Shown here piece after piece: positions 36,515 to 49,122 of a stretch of DNA of 64,000 nucleotides. The position numbers and the translations under genes are program-made. The notes beneath the pieces are model-generated. The model did no database searches. It saw only the letters and a program-made list of their open reading frames with translations, and was not told the DNA's origin. The DNA lies in assembly GCA_932294295.1 (NCBI GenBank), contig OW028576.1:47834628-47898627 (forward strand). Reading direction: 5' to 3'. The number at the start of each line of letters is the position of its first letter. Positions within the stretch are counted from its first letter, which is position 1. The stretch comes from Alitta virens. Taxonomy: Eukaryota > Annelida > Polychaeta > Phyllodocida > Nereididae.

Positions 36515-36719
36515 ATGCCTTATCGGCGCCATGGCTTCGGACTTCATTCTGAAGCACTCCTGTATCTGAAAAGCCAGGTACCCAGTCTCTGCTGGGTAGA
36601 CAGTAGCAATGAGGATTAAGTGGCCTCCTAAGGGCCACAAGCAGAAGTCAGTGGGCAAAATTCGATCCCGGTCCCTTGGGATTGGGAGTCGGATGCTCTA
36701 CACTATATGAAAGGAGACA
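36515..36719 (-). mobile_element. tRNA-derived SINE A, F3
   Basis: Best preserved tRNA-like head of this family. On the minus strand TAGTGTAGAGCATCCGACTC is followed within about 25 bases by GGGACCGGGATCGAA, the spacing expected between box A and box B of a tRNA. The body matches F2. Confidence 0.62.
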
Positions 36720-37451
36720 TTAGCAATATCAGAATAGAAATATAATTCTAGAAAACAGTCAAGCATGATAAAGTTGGCAAATAATGGCTCCAAAATGTCA
36801 CATTTCATGGTATCAGATTCAGTAATTCAATTCATACATCAGCAAATACCGGCAATCGTATGTGAATCATTGAACCATCGAACTGTTGCTTAATGCTCAT
36901 CCACTAGCTTAAATATTGACATTTTCCTATTGATGTCCCAGCCTTGGTGTCAACTGAAATGTGCCGTGATAAGATTGATCTGCTCCGAGGAAATACATAA
37001 TGATATATTGAGCATCACTGCCACTTGTATGGACAGCCAGACAGATAGTAAAGATTGACCTATTCACACCAAATAATGCAATGTGTACTGTATACACCTG
37101 TCTATAAGATGACAAGTTCGGATTTCTCATTACAAAAATAGTTGGCATACAAATGTATCAAGTGGCCCCTGAAGGCTCGTCTGACTAGGTTTGAGGACAC
37201 CAGAAGATTGTGTGTTGTGCAGTATGAATACCAATGAATTCAATTGTCAACAACACACAAAATCACTGTTGTCACAGTGGTATTATGATAACCACTGTAA
37301 TAATCAAGCCAAAAACTGAAGTGTCGGATTTATGACTAACATGCTGATTAAACAATCCCTTTATCAGGAAAGAAATTTCCTCCACCTTTTGGACGAGACC
37401 TGTATATTACAAAACAGGTAATATTTACTTTTGAATGTATATATGTATGTA

Positions 37452-37695
37452 TCAAGTTCAAGTTTATTTGCCATTAGTTAATTGTATGCGCCTTTATCAT
37501 AGACACATATAAACTAATAATGATAATCAAAGAAAGAAACACCAAAGAATAAAATTAATTTACATATAAATCTAGAATTTTGTGTTTAATTTACATTTAC
37601 ATTAACTATTTCAGCTGTACTATATAATTGTATTAATTTTCAAAAACAACTAAATTAGCAAGATCTCTTATATGATTTAGTAAATAATTAGATTT
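37452..37695 (+). mobile_element. F3-only segment replacing unit sequence
   Basis: About 240 bp beginning ATCAAGTTCAAGTTTATTTG, with no match at the corresponding place in F1, F2 or R2. The 'CAAGTTTATTTGCCA' style is familiar from ends of interspersed elements in marine invertebrates, but there are no clear target duplications, so the mobile-element call is tentative. Confidence 0.3.
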
Positions 37696-39121
37696 AACTG
37701 TATACAATCAGTTATGATGCTCAAAAAATGCTTTACTTCCAACTCAAAATGCCTCAATGCAACTGCAGAACATTGCAATAGGCATAGAGAACACTACAAT
37801 GCTGGCGATATGCTTATGCAACTCATAACAATCTGTTTACTGTTCAGTTTTTGTTTATGCATCATGTTTGCTTTCTCCATCAAACATTTGTGATGCTTCC
37901 CTGATGAGAATCTCATCCCACCCCTGTCCCTTTTTTCTCCTACCTCCCACTCTGTTCGGCAAAGTGGCCATGTTTTTATTCCAGTCATGGCCATTGCTTT
38001 CAAAAGAAAATCACAAAACAGCTTTTCTCACAGAGAACTTGTGCGGAAACATGGAAAAGCAATTGGACTGTATTGTGCTCCTCTGCAGTCACTTTTGATG
38101 TAACGGCAAAGAGTGAAAAGCATTGATATGCATGGATCCAATGCAGTCCCTTGTGTAATGCCGATAAGCTGGTTATACCGTCAGGATAAGCCTATTATAC
38201 AGTCAGGCCCAAACATACAGAAAAACTTGAACAGAATACGGTTCTTCATCTTCTAAATAAATCATTGACAATTCTAACCATTTAGTTTTATTTCTATGAA
38301 AGATTTCAGCAACCTTTCATCACATGGATAAATGCATTATACCAAATTTCCATTATAATTTATTGGCAATTGGAAAGTGATGTCATCATAATTGTTTAAT
38401 GCATATATGTTGCAACAACACTTTTGTTTTATAATGTGCTGTCTTGTGAAGTAAAAGAGCATTATCTGGTTTCACTATATTTTGCATTGTTGAGAAAGTT
38501 TGGTTGAAGACAGTCATTATCATATGATGCATCGACTAAAAGTAGTTTTGTCAAAAAAAGATCTTTCACACTTCCTAATGAATTCATTTAGACTAAGCCA
38601 TAATCTAACGGATGCTTGTAACTTAATTAAAAATTGGGTTGATTTATTGGGTTTCAAAGCAGGTATATGAGTCTGAATTCTTCATATATTTCATAAAATT
38701 AACTCACTAGCTTAGAGTCATCTACATAGATCCACCAGACAATGCAGGGAAAGGTTTTATTTTTATCAAACTACTTAAGAGAGTAAATTAATATGTGGAC
38801 TGCAATCCTTATCATCTAGTATTGAGCAGCACTCAATAAAGTGAGTGAATCAGTTGTTACTTGTTTTTTTAGAACTTCTAAACAAAGAAGCCAAAGACAC
38901 TGTCATCTTCCAAAAAGGCTAACATGAACACATCCAACACTGGAGGTATGCTTTTTTGGGTGATTTTGTGGTGTATAGGAACTAGTTTTTCTTTGAAGCT
39001 GACAGAGTGTGACTGGCAAGTGGCTGTGTCAGTGACAGTCTTGAGAAGAACAGCCATGAAAGCCCAGTCAATGAGCAATCAGCATGAGCTGGGCTGACAT
39101 TTTTTATGTAGATCTCTGACA

Positions 39122-39150
39122 GCTGGTGGAGTAGTTTAGAAGCAGTGTGT
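39122..39150 (+). mobile_element. SINE B head fragment at the inversion breakpoint, F3
   Basis: Only GCTGGTGGAGTAGTTTAGAA plus a few bases of the box A region remain before homology to the unit ends. The inversion breakpoint therefore falls within this SINE. Confidence 0.6.
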
Positions 39151-39592
39151 ATATACTCTTGAGCAGAACATAGTTCAATTCAGTTTTTTTTTTCAATTAA
39201 ACCAACAAGCACCATGATTTACATTCCAGTGACAATTCAACCATTATCACTTTTTAGTCGGTCAAAGGTGCACATATATTTTTGCCACCAGGATGATTTG
39301 CTTCACTTTCATTTATGACCATCTGTTAAACAAACAATCACCATGATTTACATTTCAATGACAATTCCAACCATTTTCCTTTAGTCACACACCTCTTTGT
39401 CACCAGGACGATTTTCTTAACTTTCATTTATGACAATCTGCTCAAGTAAATGAATGTGAACTTTTGAACCTAACTGTATAAACTTCTGATGTAAATGATA
39501 ATGTAATTGGCTGTATCATAGTATAAACCACAATAAATGTCAGCTTGAGTTTTGGTCTTATTTTCCATAAATGACATGGAGCATCGCAAAAT
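39151..39592. other. Unique spacer at the inversion point
   Basis: This is the only stretch in the window that I cannot align to the macro-repeat unit. It joins forward copy F3 to inverted copy R1. It contains a short T-run near 39184-39193 and an imperfect dimer of about 110-130 bp (39206-39334 and 39335-39443). The remaining 150 bp show no recognisable feature. There are no long open frames. Confidence 0.8.
39206..39443 (+). repeat. Imperfect dimer in the inversion spacer
   Basis: ACCATGATTTACATTCCAGT at 39211 recurs as ACCATGATTTACATTTCAAT at 39340. Both are followed by GACAATTC, a CACCAGGA motif and CTTTCATTTATGAC. Copy 1 has about 20 extra bases. The dimer is not found elsewhere in the window. 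Confidence 0.85.
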
Positions 39593-40987
39593 GAACAGAA
39601 ATGTTATCAACAATTCAAATCCCAACTTGCTAGTTTGCCAAGCATTGACATGTGCAACCCCTGGCAAAAATTGATGTGTGGGTTCAATAAAATTTCTCTG
39701 AATTGTCACTTACCTGAGTAATATTCTTGTACATGCTAAATATTTCCTATACCATCACTTCATGTCACTCTACTTTGAATTTGTTATATCTGAATATCTA
39801 AAACTATAAGATTTATATGTATTTTTCAAACATTCCATCAATATTTTATTTAGTTATAATCCTATAAAGGTAATCAGAGTATTCTACACATGAAAGCTCC
39901 ACAAAATACATTATTTGATTTTGTATACAATGACACAATATTTAGCTTGGCCAACAGATTCGTGATATATTCTGGAAGCAAGTATATTACTCTCTACTAC
40001 AATCAGCATTGTTTGAAGGCTGTGATTAAACTTCAGAATCTATGGCAGTAATCACTGTTTCCAACTGTGCAGAAAACTCCTTTTAGCTAGGCCAAAGTTG
40101 ACTGATTGGACTTGTCTGGAACCATTCTACTCGTATTGTAAAGTTGTGTAAAATGTATGTTTTGTTGGTCAATATTGCTGATCTTCCAACTTTGTAGTAG
40201 GTCATTAAAAACTTTCAGAAATGCCAAGACAATTGATGATCTGTTGGAGATTCGCTCATCTCGGACAAAAAAGCATGCGCATATTATGATAATATCCGAA
40301 CTTGGCGAGATTTGCCTGTGGTTGATTCCCTAGATGATTGTCATGAAGGTTAATGATAAATCTGGGTAAAATACTCATTTAAAAGAAATTGAAAGCATAA
40401 AAATCATTTTTAATAAATAACATATACATGCAATTGATTACTTTGTAGGTCTATTACTGATATAAATATACAATGAACTATTTCACGCTAAAACTTCAGA
40501 ATGAACAATTTTGTGGTTTAACCAAACCAAACAAGTCGATTCACTAAAAAAACTATTTCATCATGCATCTGACATAATTCATTCCTGTTTTCGGGGGTTT
40601 CCACACAACACATTCCATAGTTAATATTTAGTTATTGGTTCTTTTGTCTGGAATAAACAAAGGAACAGACAACATTCTCTCAACATCGCATTGACAACAT
40701 TCATCCAACAAAGTTGGACCATGGAAAGCAAACATTGGAAACTGAAGAAATTAAATGAATCCCAATCCAAGGGCTTTCTGTCTAAGCATGTCTCTCCAGT
40801 TTGCATTTCATTCTAAGCTCCAAAACTTCTGCTTCATTAATACTTAATACTCATGTAAACATTTCATTTTGTGGTTGGATAGTCTTATTCTAATCATGCC
40901 AATATATTAGGTGTTTATATTATCATGTGTGATTAAGTTAAAGTGCTATTGGTCAGTATTTGTCAGATGCAGAGGTAGACATTATGA
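39593..40987 (-). repeat. Partial macro-repeat unit R1 (inverted)
   Basis: Reverse-complement match to about the first 2 kb of the unit, reading from 40987 (equivalent to F1 base 1) down to 39593. The far end lies beside the tail of the reversed tRNA-SINE (F2 about 20345). The part matching unit about 560-1330, which includes the promoter-like cluster, is missing and replaced by filler of about 70 bp at 40272-40340. R1 is the most diverged copy in the blocks I compared. Confidence 0.87.
40272..40340 (-). other. Filler at the R1 internal deletion
   Basis: About 70 bp of sequence without a match in other copies sits where R1 has lost unit about 560-1330. It includes the perfect short palindrome ATATTATGATAATAT. 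Confidence 0.6.
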
Positions 40988-41499
40988 TGAGATGATAAGG
41001 CTTAGTGCACATGTTGTTAACAGTCACGCAATAGCTATTGAAATGTTTTGAATGTTTCATTTAAAAAAATCATGCTGTTTTGTCCTTTTCAAATTCATCT
41101 TTTTTTAAGCAAAGTTCTTATTTTGGCCTGTAAATATCAGTTTTTTTTTCATAGCAGTCACTATCTACAGCAGTCACTGTATATAGCACAAAATATCATG
41201 AAAATAGTATTGCTATGTGATAGGTGTTTCGTGTGCATGCTATGCTGTTTCTTAAGTAGACTAGCTGTTCTTATATAAAATATGAATTATAAGTGATACA
41301 AACTTCATTAAAAAAACTGGTTTTATTAACTAACAGGTCTTAATTAAAGACTTGATTTAGTAAATCACTCTAAACCTTATTAATTATTGACAAATTCATT
41401 AAAAATTCAAGAGAAAGTTGGTCCATTGCCTTAACTGCACTTTGCATAGCGATGGAAAAAAACATAATAATTATCCCATAGGTTAACTGGAGTATTAAT

Positions 41500-41630
41500 T
41501 GAACTAGTCATATGGGTAGCTTAGCCACTAATTAGTTTTCACAGTAGTCTTATGGGTAGCTTACCCACTAATTAGTTTCCGTAGTAGTCTTATGGGTAGC
41601 TCACCCACAAATTAGGTTTCGTAGTCATGG
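41500..41630 (-). repeat. 41-bp minisatellite, three copies, R2
   Basis: GGGTAGCTTAGCC, GGGTAGCTTACCC and GGGTAGCTCACCC mark the three copies. The extra copy is specific to R2. Confidence 0.85.
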
Positions 41631-42539
41631 AGGCATATTAGAGTATAATGCATTATGAAGAAAAAGTCTCACAAAACACTGGGGGTTGTATAATCAAAAT
41701 TTGAAATGAAATATGAGTATTTCGATTGACCAGTTTATTAAATTGCACTGAGGACATTGAGGTGAATGACCACAAACAGAACTTTGTATCGAATAACAGC
41801 TTTCCGCAGCACTTCAGATAAACTGCTTACCCTCTCAGTGAAAGATCTCCAATTTCCTGAGCTTTTAATTTTGTGTTAATAGAAAAACAAACCTGAAAGG
41901 GAACTCTGGTCTTTGTAATTCTCTGATGTACGGTTTAATTATTGGATCTGCGCTGTACTTGGAAGCTCTTGCGTGATCATTTGACACGAAACCAATATGC
42001 GATCAGCAGAAAGCTGAAAGATGTGAGAGACATTTGGTTGGAGGGTACTCTGAAACATATTATCTGAATTCAAAGCCAGACACATCACTTGGAAATAAAT
42101 CTCTTGACCTCATCACCTCTTTGTAAAATTACTCTACCTTCAAATGACATAGCGCAGCCTTAGACTAAGTTGTAGCAATCCGCCATTTGAGGCTGATAAA
42201 AAAAATGCCCACCTGTGACCTTCTGTGCTACAACTTGTCAGCGAAGTTGTAAAAAGTAATAATTCACAGGAGAAAAACGTATTATACAGGAGAGATTTAT
42301 TTGGTCTTGAAAAAAAAGGTCTCCTAAACATGTTTTTCTTAATACTAAAGTCCATGTTCCACTCTATTAGATCAACAGGAAAAATACCAGATCTAAAAAT
42401 ATAGTTTCAATAGAGGCATATATTATCATTGCGCTCAGGATATTATTGTGATCCAATGAAAATTACTCTTGAAAGTATTCTTGATTTACTTTTATGACTG
42501 TGTGATACTGCAGTCCATCTCAAAGAGAAAAAACAAATT

Positions 42540-42712
42540 AATATTTCTTTGACAAATGACAGGATTTTTAGAGAGATAATCTTCTCGGAAGTGAGGATCA
42601 GTGGATTCAGTCATGCATGACAGGTCACATGTCATCAATCAGAGAAGGTGATTGGCTGGTGACAATCCCCCAGTCAAGTGAGGTCAGTTGACATGACTGG
42701 AATCATTCATCT
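42540..42712 (-). promoter_or_regulatory. Conserved non-coding block K, R2
   Basis: Motifs on the plus strand are CTCGGAAGTGAGG (ETS), GCATGACAGGTCACATGTCA, ATCAATCA and GATTGGCTGG (CCAAT in reverse). Confidence 0.4.
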
Positions 42713-42837
42713 TGCTACAGCATCAGCAGCAGCATCAGCAGCAGCCATCAGCAGCAGTCTTGGCAGTGGCACTAGCTTCAACAGAAGAAATTAGAGATTG
42801 GACCAATGAAAGATGATGTTTATTGAAAAAACAGATG

Positions 42838-43080
42838 ATATAGTACAATAAAATACAATACAATATAATATAATACAATATAATACATAATAAAATACCA
42901 TGCAATTATTTGATAAAATGCCACAAAATAATGTGATACAATATAATGACTTGATACAATACAATTGTTTGAAAAACAATACAATACAAATCTAATGGGA
43001 TATTCAAACTCATAATGCTAATTCCTCATAGTCTACCTTTTGTACAATACAAGACAATACAATACAGTGCAATGCAATAT
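42838..43080 (-). repeat. Degenerate TACAA pentanucleotide repeats, R2
   Basis: Complementary form (AATACAATACAATATAAT) of the F1 and F2 locus, with the CAG-rich tract next to it at 42716-42780. Confidence 0.85.
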
Positions 43081-43582
43081 AACGCAACACTATACACTAC
43101 AATAAACTACCCGGACAGCCAGAGAAACAGCTCAAGGTAATCCCTCGTGGGCTACATTTTTATTCTTCACCCTTGCCAAGCTTGTTTCGTGCTGAAGCGA
43201 CTTGTCAGTCACATAGTGTCAGTTACCAGGAGGAGTTACTTTGTATATTAGCCTAAGATGCTGCAAAGATCATAGACAGTGACTAAATCTGTGATGTTGC
43301 TTTTGTCTTTGCTTGCACTTCTTGTGATCATGCTTACCAAGGTTTTTTGTAATGCTGCATGTAAGATACTTAGAAATACTTTTTCTTAATGATGTTGTTT
43401 GTACCAGAACCGCATTAACCTCGTGTGATGATTTCATACTTAAATAGCTCTGGTATGGATACAACATGAATATATATTATATTCTTGCAGAATCTGATAT
43501 GTATTTATCACAATATATAGGAATAAGGTTTAAGCAAACCATATTTTTTTGGAACAACCTATGATCATATTTTAATCAACCA

Positions 43583-44860
43583 CACAATTTGAAGTAAATT
43601 ACTTCCCATGGTTTATTAAGAACACTTGCTGTTTAGACATTTAATATCCTTGAGCAAAAGTCCTATATGCCAGGATTCAGTTTTGTAATTAGGTTAAACA
43701 ATGGAGCAGTAATCTAGTTGCCACTAAATCAGTTTATTAGAAAACCTTCAGCTATTCATGATGTTTATCGCAATGAAATATTAGAAAAAGAAGAAACATT
43801 CACATAATTAGCATTAAATAATATGACAAGGCAATATGTTCCAATGAATGTTGGAAAAATGAATTAACAATAACAGCGAACACATACTCATTATACAGTT
43901 TACAGTAGACACATGTCTTGTTAAAAGTTAGTATACAAACCGAAAACTTAATAGTCCATGCACTGACTCACTGTACAGTATACAGCAGACGATGCTATGA
44001 TCAGCATTTGCTTATGCGTGGTGATCTGACATCAAAAGTGTCTGCTGAGGAGCACAATACAGTCCAATTGCTTTTCCATGTTTCTGCACAAGTTCTGTTT
44101 TGGGATTTTCTTTGAAAGCGATGTCCATGACTGCAATAGAAGAGCACCTATATTTGATGCACATGTCAACCACATAATTAAATATACTTGATGTCAGTTA
44201 GCTTGAAAAACAGCTGTGGTCACAATTTACGCAAATTACTTTCCATGATTTCTCAAGAACACTTTGGCAGTTTAGACATTTAATATCCTTGAACAAAAGC
44301 CAAATATGTCAGCATTCAGCTTTTAAGTAGGTCATACAATAGAGCAGTTCAAGTTGCTACTAAATCATTTTATTAGAAAACCTTTAGTCATTCAGGATGC
44401 TTACCGCAATGAAATATTAGAAAAAGAAGAAATATTCCCATAATTAGCATTAAATAATATGACAAGGCAATATGTTCGAATGAATGTTGGAAAAATGAAT
44501 TAACAATAACAGCGAACACATACTCATTATACAGTTTACAGTAGACACCATAATCAGCATTCATTTTAATTATGAAACTAGACCATATGTCTTGTTAAAA
44601 GTTAGTATATAAATGAATACCGAAGACTTAATAGTCCATGCACTGACTCACTGTACAGTATACAGCAGATGATGCTATGATCAGCATTTGCTTATGTGTG
44701 GTGATCTGACATCAAAAGTGACTGCTAAGGAGCACAATAGAACCAACCATTTACAATACAGTCCAATTGCTTTTCATGTTTCTGCACAAGTTCTGTTTTG
44801 GGTTTTCTTTGAAAGCGATGTCCATGACTGCAATAGAAGAGCACCTATATTTGATGCTGT
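43583..44860 (-). repeat. 636-bp tandem duplication, R2 only
   Basis: GAATTAACAA at 43861 and 44497 and many other landmarks repeat at a spacing of about 636 bp, up to the repeat C motif AAAGCGATGTCCATGACTGC (44119 and 44814). F1, F2 and R3 have one copy. Confidence 0.9.
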
Positions 44861-46927
44861 GGCGTTCAGATTTTGCCTTTTAACCATATACGCCTAACAG
44901 ATAATAGATTGTGTACAATAGGATGTAATATGACTATTTTCAACGTAGTTCCTTTCCTATGATAATTTTATACACATAACGACAACCAAATATATTAATC
45001 TACAGAATATTTCTACTTCAACCCACATTCAATGTGAACAATTTTAATAGGGCATGAAAGGACCACACAACTGCACATGGCCATCTAGTTGGCTCTTAGA
45101 GAACATTGTGAATACATCATAATTGAGACTTTTTTTTCTACAAAAGAGCATTTTGCAGAGATCAATCATTGCTGTCAAGATTTAACCTGAGTAAATTTTG
45201 AACAAAAGGTGTCACAATTTACACACATTTCGTAATTTATTTTTGTCTGACTGCCATTGAACAATATAATCAATTTGATCACCACAAACATTTTCATCGT
45301 AGCGTCCCTGTCAATGGACTGACTAGCTATTGCGATGACATTACTGATTCTGTTATTCTCACCTAAACAATGACTGACAGTAGGAAAAAAACAAACAACA
45401 GCATTTTTACTCTGATGACTGATCGTAGTAAAACATGTAATGTAAATATCAACCCAGGCGCATTTTGTTTTTATATCTATAGAAAATACATGATGAGAAA
45501 AACTAGCAGTCAGGCCAACAAAAAAAAGTGCTTCTTGATGTTAGACCAATGAGATCCCTGTCTTTGCCTGATTTAGAACTGCAGTTATTGCGATGTAAGC
45601 TGATAACTTAAATGTTCACAGAGGCATGTTTATGAATATTCATGAGTTTGAACGAAGATACTTTTTTATTCATGGAACAAATGTGCATTTTGTGAAATCA
45701 TATCATTATGTGATCAAATGAAAAATGTTTTTAGGCTGTCCATAGATAATTATAAAAATAAAAGATTAATTTCATCAAGAATGAATTGAAGTGTTGAAAT
45801 GCAGAAACAATATTTATTCAGTAAATTGTATTTAGAACACATCCTGCATTTCTGAAGGAAGCCACTTAGCATATACTCATGGTTTACTTATCATGTAAAA
45901 AAATAAGCATATGTTGTGAGAAACCAACTGAAACAAGTGAACACGTCACAAATGAGACATATTTGCGGTGATAATCTTGACCCTTGTTTCATTCCCCGAA
46001 GAAAAAGTTCCAGTGCTGAGTGACCCTTCACTTGAGACATATGGCTCCAGGGGCCACTTAATGTGGGAAATCAATCATGCTGTCTCTTCTCTGTCGTGAC
46101 TTTTCTCTTTCTTGAGGACGTTGCCAGATTTAAGTACAAGTGGTCAACACAAGATGCTATCACCCGTGAATGGCAAGGTCATTAACTTTTAATGTGATCA
46201 TATTACTGGACATTTTTAACATGAAGTGAACCAAAAGATAATGCTGCTTAAGGGTTGTGCAAGATACTGATGTAAAATACAAGATGCCCATTTTAACATA
46301 GGCTGTTTGTAAATGCTGTGCTTGTCATTAAGTTGCCATGAAGATGACATCACCATCAGATATTTTATGGTAATGACATAATCTAATTGGTTAGCCATAA
46401 TTGTATCAAAAGCGAGCTAAAATGGAAGTCATATAGGATACATTCTTCTCACAAAGGTGACACATCTCGGTGGCCTAGTAGCTGATGATGGTTGTTCACG
46501 TCTCAGACTGTGTGTCAAATAAATAAGCTTGTATGTGCATCAACACGGCCTATCATTTGTATGTTTGAGTCTGCTTCAACATTGCGGCAATCTCAGAAGC
46601 TGTATCAAAAACATTAACTTTGAAATTGTTTTAAGACAGAGCGATACTTTTGAAAAGTACTACTGTTGTATGCAGTATTCTCGTATATGTTGTGTAAGAT
46701 GTACATCTGAGGGTATACTCTGAAACTCATCATCTTCACCCTAGCGCAACTTCATCCCTTTAGACTATTTCTATTGACCTCTTGCCCCTTGGTTGTATTA
46801 CTACACTGCTTAAATGGCTCAGCACGACCTTGCAACAAGTTGTAGCCATCCAACATTTGTAACAGCTGATTAAAGTAATGCGCAGCATATGACCTCACTT
46901 GCTTTGACGTTTATCTGCACTGACCAG

Positions 46928-47136
46928 CCTGGGACTGGTGAATGAGTTGAAGGCCAAGTTCACAAAGAGTCATCCAAGATGGGATAGAGAGCATGACTTC
47001 ATGTGCATTTGGTTGAACAGACTGAGCTTTATGCCAATTAACTTGAATATCTCACAAATACTCAAGCTGAATGTCTATGTGAAGCAAATAGCACATGTTG
47101 TGGAGAAATTACTAATGTGGTTGAATGCAGTGTCAG
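46928..47136 (+). CDS. 209-nt open exon-like segment, R2
   Basis: The acceptor-like TATCTGCACTGACCAG ends at 46927 and the donor CAG|GTAGTTT follows 47136. The frame is open throughout: LGLVNELKAKFTKSHPRWDR at the start, PINLNISQILKLNVYVKQIA in the middle, LNAVS at the end. Length is 1+69 codons+1, leaving phase 1, which fits the two leading bases of 48046-48110. F1 and F2 share a TAG near the end where R2 has TGG, so the open state in R2 could be secondary. The protein is not recognised. Confidence 0.3.
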
Positions 47137-48045
47137 GTAGTTTCCTAAAATCTTCATGTAGTATGCAAGATTAAACATTTTCTAGACATCTGTATTTTCA
47201 ACAGCTGCAGTCTATGTTAACCTTTCCAATGTTCATTGAGACCCAGCCGACAGAAAAAAAATATCCACCAACAAATGTATAAATAGAAAAAGCTACAAAC
47301 GTGGCACATGGGTTATTTTTAATGTTTGCTTTATAGATGATTCACTGATGCTTCGTCATCTCTGAAAAAACTAACTTCAAAGCGTATCCAAGGTAGCGAG
47401 TCTATAATGTTACATGTAACAGGAGCTTTTGTGCTTCTCTCTGAATCTGATATCTCTCTAATTTCTGCCTATGAATTATTTCCATTACAACAAAGACAGT
47501 ACTATATTATGTCATCTATTGACTTTATTCTCGGTATTCAAAAAATAATCTGAAGATGACTAGCAAAATACATTGAAGCTATGTGAATAAATGGCAATAT
47601 ATTAATCTGAAGCTCTTTGTCTAGTTTGGTGCAGTTTATCTATGATATCAACATTGTAATCAATTGTAGATGAGTTTAATGTAAATATATTCAGATTCTT
47701 TCATATACTTGCAACTGTTACACAAGGAGACCTCACTAAGATAACATATATCATCGCTAGCGTGAGGCCATAAAGATGGAACAGGTATGAGAATGCATGA
47801 AACTATTATTCACTTATATGATATTCTCACGTGTAAGTTATATACAGAACACTTTTCATACAAGTAATAAGCTTACCATACAATGTTCTCGTTTGCCAAG
47901 ATATTGAAGTCAACTTTTCACAGGCATTTTCCATCACTTTTTCCTTCTTTTTCTAGTCCTTTTAATACCAACTGCTATCAGTCCCACCAGAACTCAAGGA
48001 AAGGAAATTCTGTTTCCGTTCTCAAGAAAATCGGATTACTTACAG

Positions 48046-48110
48046 CAGGTGGCAAGGTAGTAGCAAATGGTGTATTTACAGAAGATCAACTTGATGTACA
48101 TAGAAAGCTA
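48046..48110 (+). CDS. 65-nt exon-like segment with intact splice sites, R2
   Basis: Acceptor GGATTACTTACAG ends at 48045 and donor CTA|GTAAGACAT follows 48110. The frame reads GGKVVANGVFTEDQLDVHRK plus L. The two leading bases CA would complete a codon started by the final G of the upstream segment 46928-47136 (phase 1), so the two could be spliced in frame. A larger frame of 80 codons (47883-48125) also runs through it without a stop. Protein unknown. Confidence 0.35.
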
Positions 48111-49021
48111 GTAAGACATACATAGAAAAGAGATGCATTAAAAACGCCTGCTATTATTAAATATTTAATTTTGCTACACAAGAGTGTCACAGCCATATCA
48201 ATACTATATTTGAATTTGAAATAGGTTTTTTGTGAATATGAAAAAATGAAAATTTAGCTTTTTATATATAAAATTGAAAATTATATTACAAAAGCATAAG
48301 GTATATTATCAACATGTAGTAATTTTGATGGATAAAATGCACCAGGCTGCTTATCCAGTTTCAACTTCCCTCAAGGTATAAAAAAAACCTTTTAAAACTG
48401 TTGGAGATCTGCTTAGCTAAGGAAAAAGAATGCCATAGTCTTAAAAAACCTCTTAGACCGCCAGATGTGTCTGAGATGTCTTTGTTGATAATTTTACTAT
48501 TAGAACTATGCGTCTATATGTAATATGTGCACAGCTTCAAATATTAGGTGATTGATAAAATATGCTGTATGAAGCTCTGTCATGATTTTTCTTCATTACT
48601 CTCAGAGCATTTGATCCAAGCTCTTAGTATGAAAATCACAAGTTAATAAAAAAATGAATGCGTCTTCTCTTTGGATTTTCTTTTAATATATTTGTTTGGC
48701 CTCCATTAGTTGTGATGCGAAGCAAACAATATGCAGTAAAATACACTCTGTCAATGTCTATGCTGGCAAGGAACATTCGCTATTCATGGGGGTACATATG
48801 TAACATGGCATGAATTCCAAACTTTATCATAACAATTACCTGTAGCTGGTCATATATAAGCTTACTAAGCTTCATATTAGGGGCATTGAGACAATAAAAT
48901 AAAATAGACTTACACTTATATAATTTTAATTTCATAATTAATACCTCTACATAATTCTATGGCAGAAGAATAAGCAAATATGATAGAGACCCCTTAATTT
49001 AGCCAAGCTAACATTATGAGG

Positions 49022-49122
49022 GGCAATGCAATACAATGCAACACAATGCAATAAAAATGCAATACAATACAATAAAATATAATAAAATAAATACAATGCA
49101 ATACAATAAAATACAAATGTCT
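49022..49122 (-). repeat. Second pentanucleotide locus, R2
   Basis: CAATACAATGCAACACAATG and following runs. It retains the long form although the rest of this region of R2 is nearly identical to F1, so the F1 collapse is recent. Confidence 0.8.

Larger units (their letters stand above)
34330..39150 (+). repeat. Partial macro-repeat unit F3 (type b, forward)
   Basis: F3 starts at the same phase as F1 and F2 and covers about the first 5.9 kb of the unit. It shares the F2-like state at the diagnostic sites: no CAAA-tailed insert at 36860, and the long form of the reversed tRNA-SINE. A large part of the region matching F1 2731-3530 is deleted near 37155-37215, and a copy-specific segment replaces unit sequence at about 37452-37695. 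Homology stops at about 39150 inside the box A region of the second tRNA-derived SINE, where the inversion spacer begins. Confidence 0.9.
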
